Below are positions 1-7,431 of a DNA stretch of 26,127 nucleotides, piece after piece. The first letter of the stretch is position 1. The number at the start of each line of letters is the position of its first letter. A program made the position numbers and the translations under genes. The notes beneath the pieces were generated by a model that ran no database searches, was not told where the DNA came from, and was given only the letters and a program-made list of their open reading frames with translations. Source of the stretch: RZYX01 sp036654375 (GTDB lineage: Bacteria; Bacillota; Clostridia; Oscillospirales; Acutalibacteraceae); contig JAVVSD010000017.1 in the NCBI GenBank assembly GCA_036654375.1, forward strand, positions 1 through 26,127, in the 5' to 3' direction.

Positions 1-27
1 GAAGATTGCCCTTAATTTATACACCAC

Positions 28-71
28 AAAAAAAACAGCCATAATCTTTTGATAAGATTATGGCTGTTTTT
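28..71. terminator. Bidirectional rho-independent terminator
   Basis: A perfect 14-bp stem (35-48 with 54-67) with a 5-nt loop is flanked by an A run on the left and a T run on the right, so it can work in both directions. On the minus strand it lies just after the stop codon of the gene ending at 79. On the plus strand it could end a transcript entering from the left edge. Bases 1-27 show no other feature. Confidence 0.9.
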
Positions 72-78
72 CTTAAGT

Positions 79-669
79 TTAATTATTAACTTCTATCCTG
101 ACCTTTGCCTTTTGCTGTCCAGCAAATTTTTCTGTTTTAAGACTGTATGCTGAAAAAACTGCATAAGCATCATATTTGCCTTTTGGAAGCTTTCTATAAA
201 ATTTTGCTTCCTGTATGTGGTAGTTGGGGTAAATAAGCCCACTTTCATATATAACTTCATCAGTATCCTTAAGGAGTATGCTAACCTGCATTATGTAGTT
301 ATTCTTTGGTATGTTTTCAATTTTTACTGGAGCAAGCGCAGAGCCATTTTTCATCTGAATCCTTGTATTTATTGATATTACCAAGCTCGTTTCACTAACT
401 ACTCTGTCTAATTCTTGTTGTATTTCTTCTTCTGTTTTGCCATCAAGCTGGCCAATTACGGCATTTCCATCAACTTTATTACCTGAATCCTGGTAATAAT
501 CATATCCACACTTTGTAAAAATTATTAAAAGTAAGAGAATAATAATTGTGATAAGAGTTCTCCGTGCAATCTTATCCCTTTTTTCCATTTTTTCTCTTTC
601 TCTTTTTATATCTTCCGGATTTTCTTTAGTTGATTTGCTTTTTGGATTTTTCTTGCCCATACAATCCAT
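79..669 (-). CDS. Hypothetical membrane-anchored protein, paralogue of the gene at 1445-1981
   Basis: Not a family I recognise; 196 aa. A charged Lys/Glu-rich N-terminus of about 37 residues precedes one hydrophobic segment (about 38-53), so it probably sits in the membrane with the C-terminal part outside. The outer domain (about 90-196) looks beta-rich and shares a run of motifs with the protein at 1445-1981: SINT, then N-x-Y-x-MQV, then V-x-Y-x-S, a proline turn, L-x-KG-x-Y and A-x-F. The two are clearly paralogues. The start may be 669 (AGGAG only 3 nt upstream) or a second ATG at 660, where the spacing is 12 nt. It lies last in a minus-strand cluster after a secreted protein, with a terminator (741-775) in between, so it may have its own promoter or be reached by read-through. 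A role at the cell surface is inferred only from topology and context. Confidence 0.75.
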   Translation of the reverse strand: MDCMGKKNPKSKSTKENPEDIKREREKMEKRDKIARRTLITIIILLLLIIFTKCGYDYYQDSGNKVDGNAVIGQLDGKTEEEIQQELDRVVSETSLVISINTRIQMKNGSALAPVKIENIPKNNYIMQVSILLKDTDEVIYESGLIYPNYHIQEAKFYRKLPKGKYDAYAVFSAYSLKTEKFAGQQKAKVRIEVNN

Positions 670-740
670 CAGCTCCTACTATAATTTTAAGTATAAGCTT
701 TATATTAACTATGCCTTGCTCATTTATTAAATATTAAATA

Positions 741-775
741 CTTAAAATCCGACGTGGTTGGCGTCGGATTTTAAG
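741..775 (-). terminator. Rho-independent terminator after the secreted protein gene
   Basis: A perfect 14-bp stem (741-754 with 762-775) has a 7-nt loop and T/A-rich flanks. It lies 27 nt beyond the stop of the gene at 802-1416, separating it from the paralogue gene at 79-669. Confidence 0.85.
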
Positions 776-801
776 TTTATTTCTAATGCAAATTAAGTTT
801 G

Positions 802-1416
802 TTACGGTGTCGGTGCTAATGCTAATGTGTAAGAAACGCTAAATTGATACCCTGTTACAGCCGCTGCATTAGATGGCTTTGCTTCTGCTGTGATTGCGTA
901 TGGCTTAAATATTCCATCCAAAGTTGCTGCTGCTGGGATTTGTGTAAGTGTCTGTGCATTTGTGGATAAATCTAACAGGTTCTTATTCTCCAATTTAACT
1001 ATAATATCTTTGGGGGCTGAAAGTACCGAGGAAAGTTTCCATCCATTTGCCTGGTCAACAACAGTGACTGCTGTGATATTAACAGGAAATCCAGAGAAAT
1101 TCTTTAACCCATATGCGTTTGCGCTTGGAACTGCAACTGCTCCATCTCCAACAACTGCAAGTGCCACATACATTGGAACTTCAACTGTGAGTTGGTATGT
1201 AAGTATTGTGTCCTGATAGTCAACGATGTAGAAATCTGTTCCGATTTGTGAATCCGCAGAACCGGTTTTATCAAAATTTGCGCCTGTTCCGTCAACCACT
1301 GCATTTAGTCCGCCCTTTGGGGTATATGCACTATGCAATTCGCCTACTGCAGATGCACTCATTCCAAAAGTTATCGCCATAACTGCTGCTAAAATTAACG
1401 ACATATACTTTTTCAT
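802..1416 (-). CDS. Secreted protein of unknown function with signal peptide
   Basis: 204 aa. It has a classical signal peptide: a KK start, a hydrophobic core at about 5-18 and a likely cut after SASA near residue 23. The mature part is rich in Ala, Val, Thr and Ser and looks like an all-beta surface protein. It has a segment (about 75-100) resembling the TVEVP-x-Y-x-LAV strand pattern of clostridial surface proteins, and ends in alternating hydrophobic residues (QFSVSYTLAL). No LPxTG anchor, no Cys and no transmembrane helix is seen in the mature part. AAGGAG lies about 10 nt before the ATG. The gene begins 28 nt after the stop of the membrane-anchored gene at 1445-1981, so the two are probably co-transcribed. 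I do not recognise a named family. A surface-layer, fibre or adhesin-like role is possible but unproven. Confidence 0.8.
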   Translation of the reverse strand: MKKYMSLILAAVMAITFGMSASAVGELHSAYTPKGGLNAVVDGTGANFDKTGSADSQIGTDFYIVDYQDTILTYQLTVEVPMYVALAVVGDGAVAVPSANAYGLKNFSGFPVNITAVTVVDQANGWKLSSVLSAPKDIIVKLENKNLLDLSTNAQTLTQIPAAATLDGIFKPYAITAEAKPSNAAAVTGYQFSVSYTLALAPTP

Positions 1417-1444
1417 TTTTCATAACTCCTTTACTCTTTATTTG

Positions 1445-1981
1445 TTACTCTTCACTTATAATAACAAGCTCAACAACTACCTTGCCACTTGCTTCCCCGC
1501 TCTTTATGTCCATCGCAAGAAACTCCGCTGTTGCCTTATAACTCCCCTTTTTAAGACGCTCATTAAGGTTTATATAATCAATCTGCCTTCCTGGTTTTAA
1601 AATGTCTGATTGATATAGAACTTTGTCTGTGCTATCCTCTTTTATCAATACCTGCATATTATATTTGTTTGTTTTGTCATTTTTAATATAGGCTGCAACT
1701 TTATTATCCTTAGTTAAATACAGCTTTGTGTTGATTGATACCGAAAACAGGTCTTCCCTTGTGGGTTTTTGCTGAATTTGCTCTATCTGTCCAGTGTTTG
1801 CTGAGGTGTCGCTATAATCAATTAGCTTAACTTTAATGAATACAAAATATATTAGTGTTAATCCAAGCACTATTAAAAGTAATATTGATAAGCCCTTTTG
1901 GGATTTTATAAATTTCCATAATGAAAATTTTTCCTTGCACACATCCAAACTGTATTTTTTCTTCAAAGCTGTTCGCCTCAT
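1445..1981 (-). CDS. Hypothetical membrane-anchored protein, paralogue of the gene at 79-669
   Basis: 178 aa. A basic N-terminus (about 1-30) is followed by one hydrophobic segment (about 32-51), a short linker rich in Gln and Thr, and a C-terminal beta-rich domain (about 78-178). That domain carries the same ordered motifs as the 79-669 protein: SINT, N-x-Y-x-MQV, V-x-Y-x-S, L-x-KG-x-Y and A-x-F. It is the first gene of the minus-strand cluster and is followed by the secreted protein, so the two paralogues flank a secreted partner. The annotated ATG has only a weak GGA next to it, so the start is less certain than the rest. Function unknown; extracellular orientation of the C-terminal domain is inferred from the positive N-terminal side. 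Confidence 0.75.
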   Translation of the reverse strand: MRRTALKKKYSLDVCKEKFSLWKFIKSQKGLSILLLIVLGLTLIYFVFIKVKLIDYSDTSANTGQIEQIQQKPTREDLFSVSINTKLYLTKDNKVAAYIKNDKTNKYNMQVLIKEDSTDKVLYQSDILKPGRQIDYINLNERLKKGSYKATAEFLAMDIKSGEASGKVVVELVIISEE

Positions 1982-2024
1982 TCCAAAACACTGTTTAACT
2001 CAAAACATATAGTTATCTATACTT

Positions 2025-2053
2025 ATAGTAGCATTTTTGTCGAATATTGTCAA
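2025..2053 (-). promoter_or_regulatory. Sigma-A type promoter for the 1981-79 cluster
   Basis: Reading the minus strand, a perfect -35 TTGACA (2053-2048), a 17-bp spacer and a -10 TACTAT (2030-2025) lie about 45 nt before the ATG at 1981. Confidence 0.7.
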
Positions 2054-2227
2054 TATTTTATCAAAATATTATATAATTTATCATATTTTTATATAAATTG
2101 TAGAAATTTTTTTAGAATAAAAAATTTTTTATATATATTTTGTGTATATTGCTCGTTTCATGACAATGCAGATTTTATTCTATTTTAAAATATTTGGTAA
2201 TATTTTATAAATTTTATATTTAAATAT

Positions 2228-2256
2228 TTGACTTTATACTATTTGTAATTTACAAT
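2228..2256 (+). promoter_or_regulatory. Sigma-A type promoter for rlmA
   Basis: TTGACT (2228-2233), a 17-bp spacer and TACAAT (2251-2256) lie about 80 nt before the ATG at 2339. The 1982-2338 gap therefore holds two divergent promoters in very AT-rich DNA; I see nothing else in it. Confidence 0.65.
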
Positions 2257-2338
2257 ATTCACAGATTTTATTAATTTGCAATAGCTAATTTAAGCATCTT
2301 TCATAATTGTCTATCTACTTGTATTATCGGAGAAAAAT

Positions 2339-3160
2339 ATGTCTTTATTTAATTGTCCTGTATGTAAAAATGAACTTTACAAAAAAACTGACCTATATAG
2401 ATGTCAAAACAACCACTGTTTTGACATTTCAAAGCACGGTTATGTTAATCTTTTGCAATCACAAAAGAACAGCACAAAGCGTCATGGAGATGACAAAGTC
2501 ATGGTTAACGCTCGAAAAGAATTTTTGGATAAAGGCTATTACTATCCATTGCTTAAAGCCATTTTTGAGATATTTGACAAGCACTCAAAAAGCGGAATGA
2601 AAGTTCTTGATGCTGGCTGTGGAGAATGCTACTATACTGCTAACATTTGCGAGCATCTTAAAAAGAATGGAATTGAGCCTAATTTTTGTGGCGTAGACAT
2701 AGCAAAAGATGCTTTGATTGCTGCATCTCACAGAAGTAAAAGCATTGAACTGGCTGTTGCCAGTGTTTTTGATATTCCTGTTGGCGACTGTAGTTTTGAT
2801 ATTATACTAAATTTCTTTGCTCCTGTGGTTGCAAGTGAGTATAAAAGGATTTTGAAAAATGAAGGTATTCTTATCTGTGCTGTGCCACTTAGATTTCATT
2901 TGTGGGAGCTAAAATCCAGTGTTTATGACACTCCTTATGAAAATGAAGAGGGCATACCTTTGCTTGACGGCTTTGACATTGTTGAACGAAAGGAAACTAA
3001 AGATTTCATTTTTCTTGAAAGTAATGAGGATATTCAAAATCTTTTTAAAATGACACCTTATTATTATAAGACAAGCCGCACAGACCAAGCCAAGCTTCAA
3101 AAGCTTGATTCATTTAAAACTAAAATTGAGTTTGGTATTTATGTATACAAAAAGAAATAG
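2339..3160 (+). CDS. rlmA: 23S rRNA (guanine-N1)-methyltransferase, RlmA family
   Basis: 273 aa, the usual length for this family, which uses S-adenosylmethionine to methylate N1 of a guanine in helix 35 of 23S rRNA (G745 in the Gram-negative type, G748 in the Gram-positive RlmA-II/TlrB type). The N-terminal zinc site is present as C6, C9, C22 and H26, one residue off from the site in the E. coli enzyme. It is followed by the family block HGYVNLL and a GDDK-x-M segment with A-R-x-x-FLD-x-G. The SAM-binding motif VLDAGCGEC lies at about 87-95. GGAG lies about 6 nt before the ATG. Monocistronic: own promoter (2228-2256) and terminator (3206). In a low-GC Gram-positive host the G748 specificity is more likely, but sequence alone does not settle this. 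Confidence 0.92.
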   Translation: MSLFNCPVCKNELYKKTDLYRCQNNHCFDISKHGYVNLLQSQKNSTKRHGDDKVMVNARKEFLDKGYYYPLLKAIFEIFDKHSKSGMKVLDAGCGECYYTANICEHLKKNGIEPNFCGVDIAKDALIAASHRSKSIELAVASVFDIPVGDCSFDIILNFFAPVVASEYKRILKNEGILICAVPLRFHLWELKSSVYDTPYENEEGIPLLDGFDIVERKETKDFIFLESNEDIQNLFKMTPYYYKTSRTDQAKLQKLDSFKTKIEFGIYVYKKK

Positions 3161-3205
3161 ATAAAAACTATTTTAATTGTTATCTTCTTAATAAACGCAA
3201 GCAAC

Positions 3206-3245
3206 AAAAAGCGACAATCACTTAACCTGTGTTGTCGCTTTTTTA
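3206..3245 (+). terminator. Rho-independent terminator of rlmA
   Basis: The stem AAAAAGCGACAA / TTGTCGCTTTTT (3206-3217 with 3232-3243) runs into a T run. A second short palindrome (TTTTAGGTTT / AAACCTAAAA, 3241-3261) follows directly. Confidence 0.85.
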
Positions 3246-3261
3246 GGTTTGAAACCTAAAA

Positions 3262-3727
3262 TTCAATTCCATATAGTTGTTTTATGGAGTGATATCGCAT
3301 TAGATGTCCGCACAAATGTTTTTTGAATCAAAAATTTAGACAGTATATTTATATATAATATAGTATAAGAAATCATTTATATTTATATAGGAAAGTATTG
3401 TTTTGAGCTTAACAGTTTGATTTTATATTTTTTATAAATATTTTGGCTCTTTTTATTTTTCTTCTATACTATTTCATCGTTTGGAATTATTTATCTTTTT
3501 TATCATAAATTTCATTAAAAATTTATTTTTTTTGAAATTTGTATGTTATGTAAAAAATATCAATTATTTTTTACATAAAAACCCAATTGTGTTTAAAAAA
3601 TGCTTAATTAATAGGAAAAATTGGTGTTTATGTTGTGTTTGATGTCCTTAATTCTTTACTTGATTTTTACTAATATTTTACTTATAATTCGTTAAAAAAT
3701 AAATAATTTAAATTAGTTGTTTTTCTA
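3262..3727. other. AT-rich intergenic spacer upstream of the ech operon
   Basis: About 470 bp with no supportable gene in any frame. It is extremely AT-rich, with long T and A runs. It contains one perfect inverted repeat (3546-3578, listed separately). I recognise no riboswitch or RNA family in it. Confidence 0.6.
3546..3578. repeat. 14-bp perfect inverted repeat upstream of the ech operon
   Basis: TTATGTAAAAAATA (3546-3559) is repeated inverted at 3565-3578 with a 5-nt spacer. It sits about 150 bp upstream of the ech promoter. No T run follows it, so it is not a standard terminator. It could be an operator, or a chance palindrome in AT-rich DNA. Confidence 0.55.
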
Positions 3728-3756
3728 TTGACACGCCATATCGTTGAAGGTAGAAT
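3728..3756 (+). promoter_or_regulatory. Sigma-A type promoter of the ech-hyp operon
   Basis: A perfect -35 TTGACA (3728-3733), a 17-bp spacer and a -10 TAGAAT (3751-3756) lie about 68 nt before the first ATG (3824). This is the best promoter match in the 660-bp spacer. Confidence 0.75.
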
Positions 3757-3823
3757 GAAGTCGTTATATCTACATATTTATATACTCTTTTAAAAACAAA
3801 TCAGGTTAAAGAAGTGATACATA

Positions 3824-5743
3824 ATGCAGCTAATTTCATTTTTAGTGCTTTTTCCATTGTTGTGTGCGGCTCTTCTAAGCATTTCAAAAAGCAAAGCTTT
3901 AATATCTTTTATTGTTAAAGTTTCAAGTGCAATAATTGTTGTTTGCTCTTTGGTTTTCTGCGCTAAAAACTTTTTTTCAGAAGATGGGTTATCCTTTCTG
4001 GAATCATCAAAACAAATTGATACCATAATGCTTGTATGTGAAATCTTAATGATGTGTCTTATTGTCTATTTCGGTTTTCGCTATAAGAAATACTATGTTG
4101 CCATACTATCAGTTGCTCAAACAGCATTGATTGTGTGGTTAGAATTTTCTTATAAAGAAGAGATTGAAGCTGGTCCACATATTTTTGCAAACAAACTTTC
4201 AATCATAATGTGCTTGATTGTTGCCATCGTTGGATGCTTAATATGTATTTACGCAATAGGCTACATGAAGGACTACCACAATCATCACACCGAATATAAA
4301 GACCGCTCACCAATGTTTTTTGCAATCCTTTTTGTATTCCTTGGTGCAATGTTTGGGTTGATTTTTTCAAACAATCTCTTGTGGTTGTTCTTCTTCTGGG
4401 AGATAACTACTCTTTGTTCCTTCTTGCTTATTGGCTATACCAAAACTGAGCAGGCAATGGACAATTCATTTACAGCGCTGTGGATGAATTTGCTTGGCGG
4501 TCTTGCATTTGCAATTGGCATTGCATACTTTGCAATAAAACTTGGAACGCTTGATTTTAATAAAATTTTGGAGCTTGGTGTCAGCGGAGTTGATGTCCTC
4601 GTTCCTGTTATGTTACTCAGCTTTGCGGCTCTTACAAAATCTGCACAGCTACCATTTTCAAAATGGCTTCTTGGTGCGATGGTTGCACCAACACCAACTT
4701 CGGCACTTCTGCATTCTGCAACAATGGTCAAGGCGGGTGTGTATCTGCTTATAAGGCTTTCACCTCTTCTTCAAGGGAACCTTGCCGGATTCATGGTTAG
4801 CATGATAGGTGGATTTACTTTCCTTGTAACTTCGCTTATTGCAATTTCGCACAGTGATGCAAAAAAAGTTCTTGCCTTTTCAACAATTGCAAATCTTGGA
4901 CTTATCTGTGCTTGTGCTGGTGTCGGAATTCAGGAAGCTGTTTGGGCTGCGGTTCTGCTCGTTATATTCCATGCTGTTTCAAAATCGCTTATGTTTCTTT
5001 CTGTTGGTGCAGTTGAGAATGCAACAGGAAGCAGAAGTATCGAAGATATGCATGGCTTGATAGTTAAGCTGCCCAGTCTTGCAATGGTTATGATTATCGG
5101 CATAGTTGGAATGTTCCTTGCCCCATTCGGAATGCTTATTTCCAAGTGGGCTGCACTCAAGGCATTCATAGATTCTGAAAGCTTAATTCTTATATTGTTC
5201 CTTGTATTTGGAAGTGCTGCAACTCTCTTCTACTGGACAAAATGGCTTGGCAAGCTTGTTTCCTATATTCATGAGAGCCAGCGTCTTAATGACACAACTA
5301 AAAACAACCAGTGGTTTGCAATGGGTAGTCTTTCCATTATAATGGTTTCACTGTGCCTTGCTTTCCCTGCAATTTCAAAGTATTTCATAATTCCACTCCT
5401 TATGGAGATGTTTGGAAGCGAAACAGCAAAGATGATTATCAGCGATGGAAACATGAGCATAATGACATTCATGCTTTTGATGATTGTATTGATGCCAATA
5501 TGTATCAAGCTGTTTACCTTTAAATCAAAAGAAAAGCTTGTAATCTCTTATATGTCTGGTATCAACGCTGGCAATGACAGAGAATTTATTGACTCTATGG
5601 GTAATAAAACCCCCCTGTACCTTTCAAATTGGTATATGCCAAAATACTTTAGCGACCAAGTTCTTCTCACACCGTCAATTATAATTGCAGCGAGCTTGAT
5701 TGTAATTGTAATGGCTGTAATTACGGGAGGTGCTTTGAGTTGA
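3824..5743 (+). CDS. echA: Ech hydrogenase subunit A, NuoL/ND5-like antiporter subunit
   Basis: 639-aa polytopic membrane protein of the NuoL/ND5/Mrp-antiporter family, the large ion-translocating subunit of group 4 Ech [NiFe] hydrogenases. Hydrophobic helices run through most of its length. The family signature is clear at about 271-305: KSAQLPFSKWL followed by APTPTSALLHSATMVKAGVY, with the conserved Lys and Pro residues of the ion channel. A broken-helix GFT-x-L-x-x-S-x-I-A region and a conserved His follow, as in ND5. First gene of the operon. It overlaps the next gene by 4 nt (TTGA). The ribosome binding site is weak (AAAGAAG). The gene order A-B-C-D-E-F matches the classical ech operon. 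It could be called generically NADH-quinone oxidoreductase subunit L, but the lack of NADH-module genes and the neighbouring NiFe subunits support Ech. Confidence 0.92.
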   Translation: MQLISFLVLFPLLCAALLSISKSKALISFIVKVSSAIIVVCSLVFCAKNFFSEDGLSFLESSKQIDTIMLVCEILMMCLIVYFGFRYKKYYVAILSVAQTALIVWLEFSYKEEIEAGPHIFANKLSIIMCLIVAIVGCLICIYAIGYMKDYHNHHTEYKDRSPMFFAILFVFLGAMFGLIFSNNLLWLFFFWEITTLCSFLLIGYTKTEQAMDNSFTALWMNLLGGLAFAIGIAYFAIKLGTLDFNKILELGVSGVDVLVPVMLLSFAALTKSAQLPFSKWLLGAMVAPTPTSALLHSATMVKAGVYLLIRLSPLLQGNLAGFMVSMIGGFTFLVTSLIAISHSDAKKVLAFSTIANLGLICACAGVGIQEAVWAAVLLVIFHAVSKSLMFLSVGAVENATGSRSIEDMHGLIVKLPSLAMVMIIGIVGMFLAPFGMLISKWAALKAFIDSESLILILFLVFGSAATLFYWTKWLGKLVSYIHESQRLNDTTKNNQWFAMGSLSIIMVSLCLAFPAISKYFIIPLLMEMFGSETAKMIISDGNMSIMTFMLLMIVLMPICIKLFTFKSKEKLVISYMSGINAGNDREFIDSMGNKTPLYLSNWYMPKYFSDQVLLTPSIIIAASLIVIVMAVITGGALS

Positions 5744-6603
5744 TAAGGGTTATTTCAGGTGTACTTTATGTATTGCTTGCACCTATACTTGGAGGATTTT
5801 TAAACGGACTTGACCGAGTTATTTCATCAAGAATGCAAAACAGAAAAGGTCCTCCGCTATTCCAATCCTACTATGATGTTTTGAAGCTTTTTACAAAAGA
5901 AACATTTGTTGTTAATAAAATTCAAGACTTTTTTGCTTTTGGATTTTTTATCTTCATTGTTTTTACCGGCATTTTGTTTTTTGCGGGCGGTGATTTGCTA
6001 CTCATTTTCTTCTCACTGACACTCGCTTCAATATTTCTTATCCTTTGTGCAAGCTCAACAAGCTCTCCATACAGTGCAATGGGTGCACAGAGAGAACTTA
6101 TTCAGATGATGTCGTATGAACCAATGGTTCTTATTGTTGCTATTGGTTTTTACATGGCAACTAAAAGCTTTAATGTCTATGACATTATTCAAAATGATAT
6201 GCCTGCTATTGTTTATCTGCCCGGAATATTTTTGGGCTTTGTTTTCATTCTAATTATTAAGCTCAGAAAATCTCCGTTTGACCTTAGCACATCTCACCAC
6301 GCACATCAGGAAATGGTTAAAGGACTCACAACTGAGTTTTCAGGCAAGATGCTTGCACTTATAGAAATTACTCACTGGTATGAAAATGTTATGCTGTTTG
6401 GCATTGTTGGTATGTTTTTCATTACATCTGCATGGTGGAGCTGGCTTGTCGCTTTTGGTGCTATTTCACTTGTATTTATTTTTGAAATACTCATTGATAA
6501 TTCAGACGCAAGAGTTAGATGGCAGACTATGCTTAAATCCTCATGGGTTGTTGCACTCATTCTGGGTTTCCTTAATCTGATAATTCTTAAGTTTATAGGA
6601 TAA
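5740..6603 (+). CDS. echB: Ech hydrogenase subunit B, NuoH-like membrane anchor
   Basis: 287 aa, NuoH/HycD family, with about eight hydrophobic helices. It anchors the hydrophilic arm and forms part of the ion path next to the small subunit. Family motifs: GLDR-x-x-SRMQNRKGPP at about 23-39, GAQREL at about 114-119 with E-x-x-x-M-x-SYEP, and KSPFDLSTSHHAHQEMVKG at about 177-195 with the conserved acidic and His residues. The start is TTG at 5740, overlapping the echA stop; it is chosen because GGGAGGTG (5725-5732) lies at ideal distance and no ATG fits. The overlap suggests translational coupling with echA. Confidence 0.92.
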   Translation: MIRVISGVLYVLLAPILGGFLNGLDRVISSRMQNRKGPPLFQSYYDVLKLFTKETFVVNKIQDFFAFGFFIFIVFTGILFFAGGDLLLIFFSLTLASIFLILCASSTSSPYSAMGAQRELIQMMSYEPMVLIVAIGFYMATKSFNVYDIIQNDMPAIVYLPGIFLGFVFILIIKLRKSPFDLSTSHHAHQEMVKGLTTEFSGKMLALIEITHWYENVMLFGIVGMFFITSAWWSWLVAFGAISLVFIFEILIDNSDARVRWQTMLKSSWVVALILGFLNLIILKFIG

Positions 6604-6618
6604 GGGGATGTGAATATA

Positions 6619-7050
6619 ATGTCTTACTTAAAAAAATCTCCTTGGATTATTCATTATGATGGTTCAAGCTGTAACGGATGCGATATCGAAGTTTTGGCTT
6701 GCCTTACACCGGTTTATGATGTTGAAAGATTTGGAATAATCAACACAGGTAACCCAAAACACGCTGATATACTTCTTATTACTGGCGGAGTGAACACACA
6801 AAACGAAAGTGTTATAAAGCAACTTTATGACCAGATGCCTTTTCCAAAGGTTGTTGTTGCCATTGGCATCTGCGCTTGTAATGGTGGTGTATTTAAGGAT
6901 TGCTATAATATACTTGGTGGTATAGACAAGGTTCTTCCTGTTGATATTTATGTTCCAGGATGTGCCGCAAGGCCACAGGCTATAATTGACGGTGTTGTAA
7001 AAGCTCTTGACATTTTGAATGAAAAGTCTAAAGAATACAACCTCAAATAA
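6619..7050 (+). CDS. echC: Ech hydrogenase small subunit C, NuoB-like [4Fe-4S] protein
   Basis: 143 aa from the ATG at 6619. This start is preferred over a GTG at 6610, because AAGGGG (6602-6607) is 11 nt from the ATG but only 2 nt from the GTG. NuoB-type small subunit that holds the single [4Fe-4S] cluster next to the NiFe site. The four expected ligands can be placed: C18 and C21 in SSCNGCDIE, C85 in GICACNGG and C115 in VPGCAARP. It is short, like other Ech small subunits, and has no twin-arginine signal, as expected for a complex facing the cytoplasm. Confidence 0.92.
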   Translation: MSYLKKSPWIIHYDGSSCNGCDIEVLACLTPVYDVERFGIINTGNPKHADILLITGGVNTQNESVIKQLYDQMPFPKVVVAIGICACNGGVFKDCYNILGGIDKVLPVDIYVPGCAARPQAIIDGVVKALDILNEKSKEYNLK

Positions 7051-7071
7051 TAGAAAATAGAGGTAATAATT

Positions 7072-7428
7072 ATGTGTGATGAACAGAAAGTAACAGTTAT
7101 TCCTGATTGTCTTTTGGTTGAAAATGCTCTTAAATATAAGGATTTAGATTATCGTCTTGTTCAGATATGTGCAAACAGAATCAAGGACGGATATGAGCTT
7201 ACCTACTCCTTTGCCAAGGAATATGACATGGAAAATATTAGGGTTATCATTGATACGGACGAGGAAATTTATAGTATTAGTGCAATTTTTCCTGCAGCAT
7301 TTTTATATGAGAACGAAATGAAAGACCTGTTTGGTGTCAAAATAGTCTTTATTACCCTTGACTATAACGGAAATTTTTATAAAATGAGCGAAAAGCAACC
7401 ATTCAAAAATTCGAATCAGGGGGAGTAA
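7072..7428 (+). CDS. echD: Ech hydrogenase subunit D, NuoC-like
   Basis: 118 aa, NuoC/30-kDa family. The diagnostic block ENEMKDLFGV near residues 81-90 corresponds to the E-R-E-x-x-D-x-F-G motif of complex I NuoC. It is a structural subunit of the hydrophilic arm, docking the large subunit; it carries no cofactor and no Cys motif. It lacks the longer C-terminal region of respiratory NuoC, as is usual for EchD. GAGGT lies about 7 nt before the ATG. It begins 21 nt after echC and ends 3 nt before echE. Confidence 0.88.
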   Translation: MCDEQKVTVIPDCLLVENALKYKDLDYRLVQICANRIKDGYELTYSFAKEYDMENIRVIIDTDEEIYSISAIFPAAFLYENEMKDLFGVKIVFITLDYNGNFYKMSEKQPFKNSNQGE

Positions 7429-7431
7429 GAA

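Noticed and set aside
3262..3727. Possible riboswitch or leader RNA before ech
   Set aside because: The promoter at 3728-3756 lies downstream of this stretch, and no known aptamer core is visible; only AT-rich palindromes.
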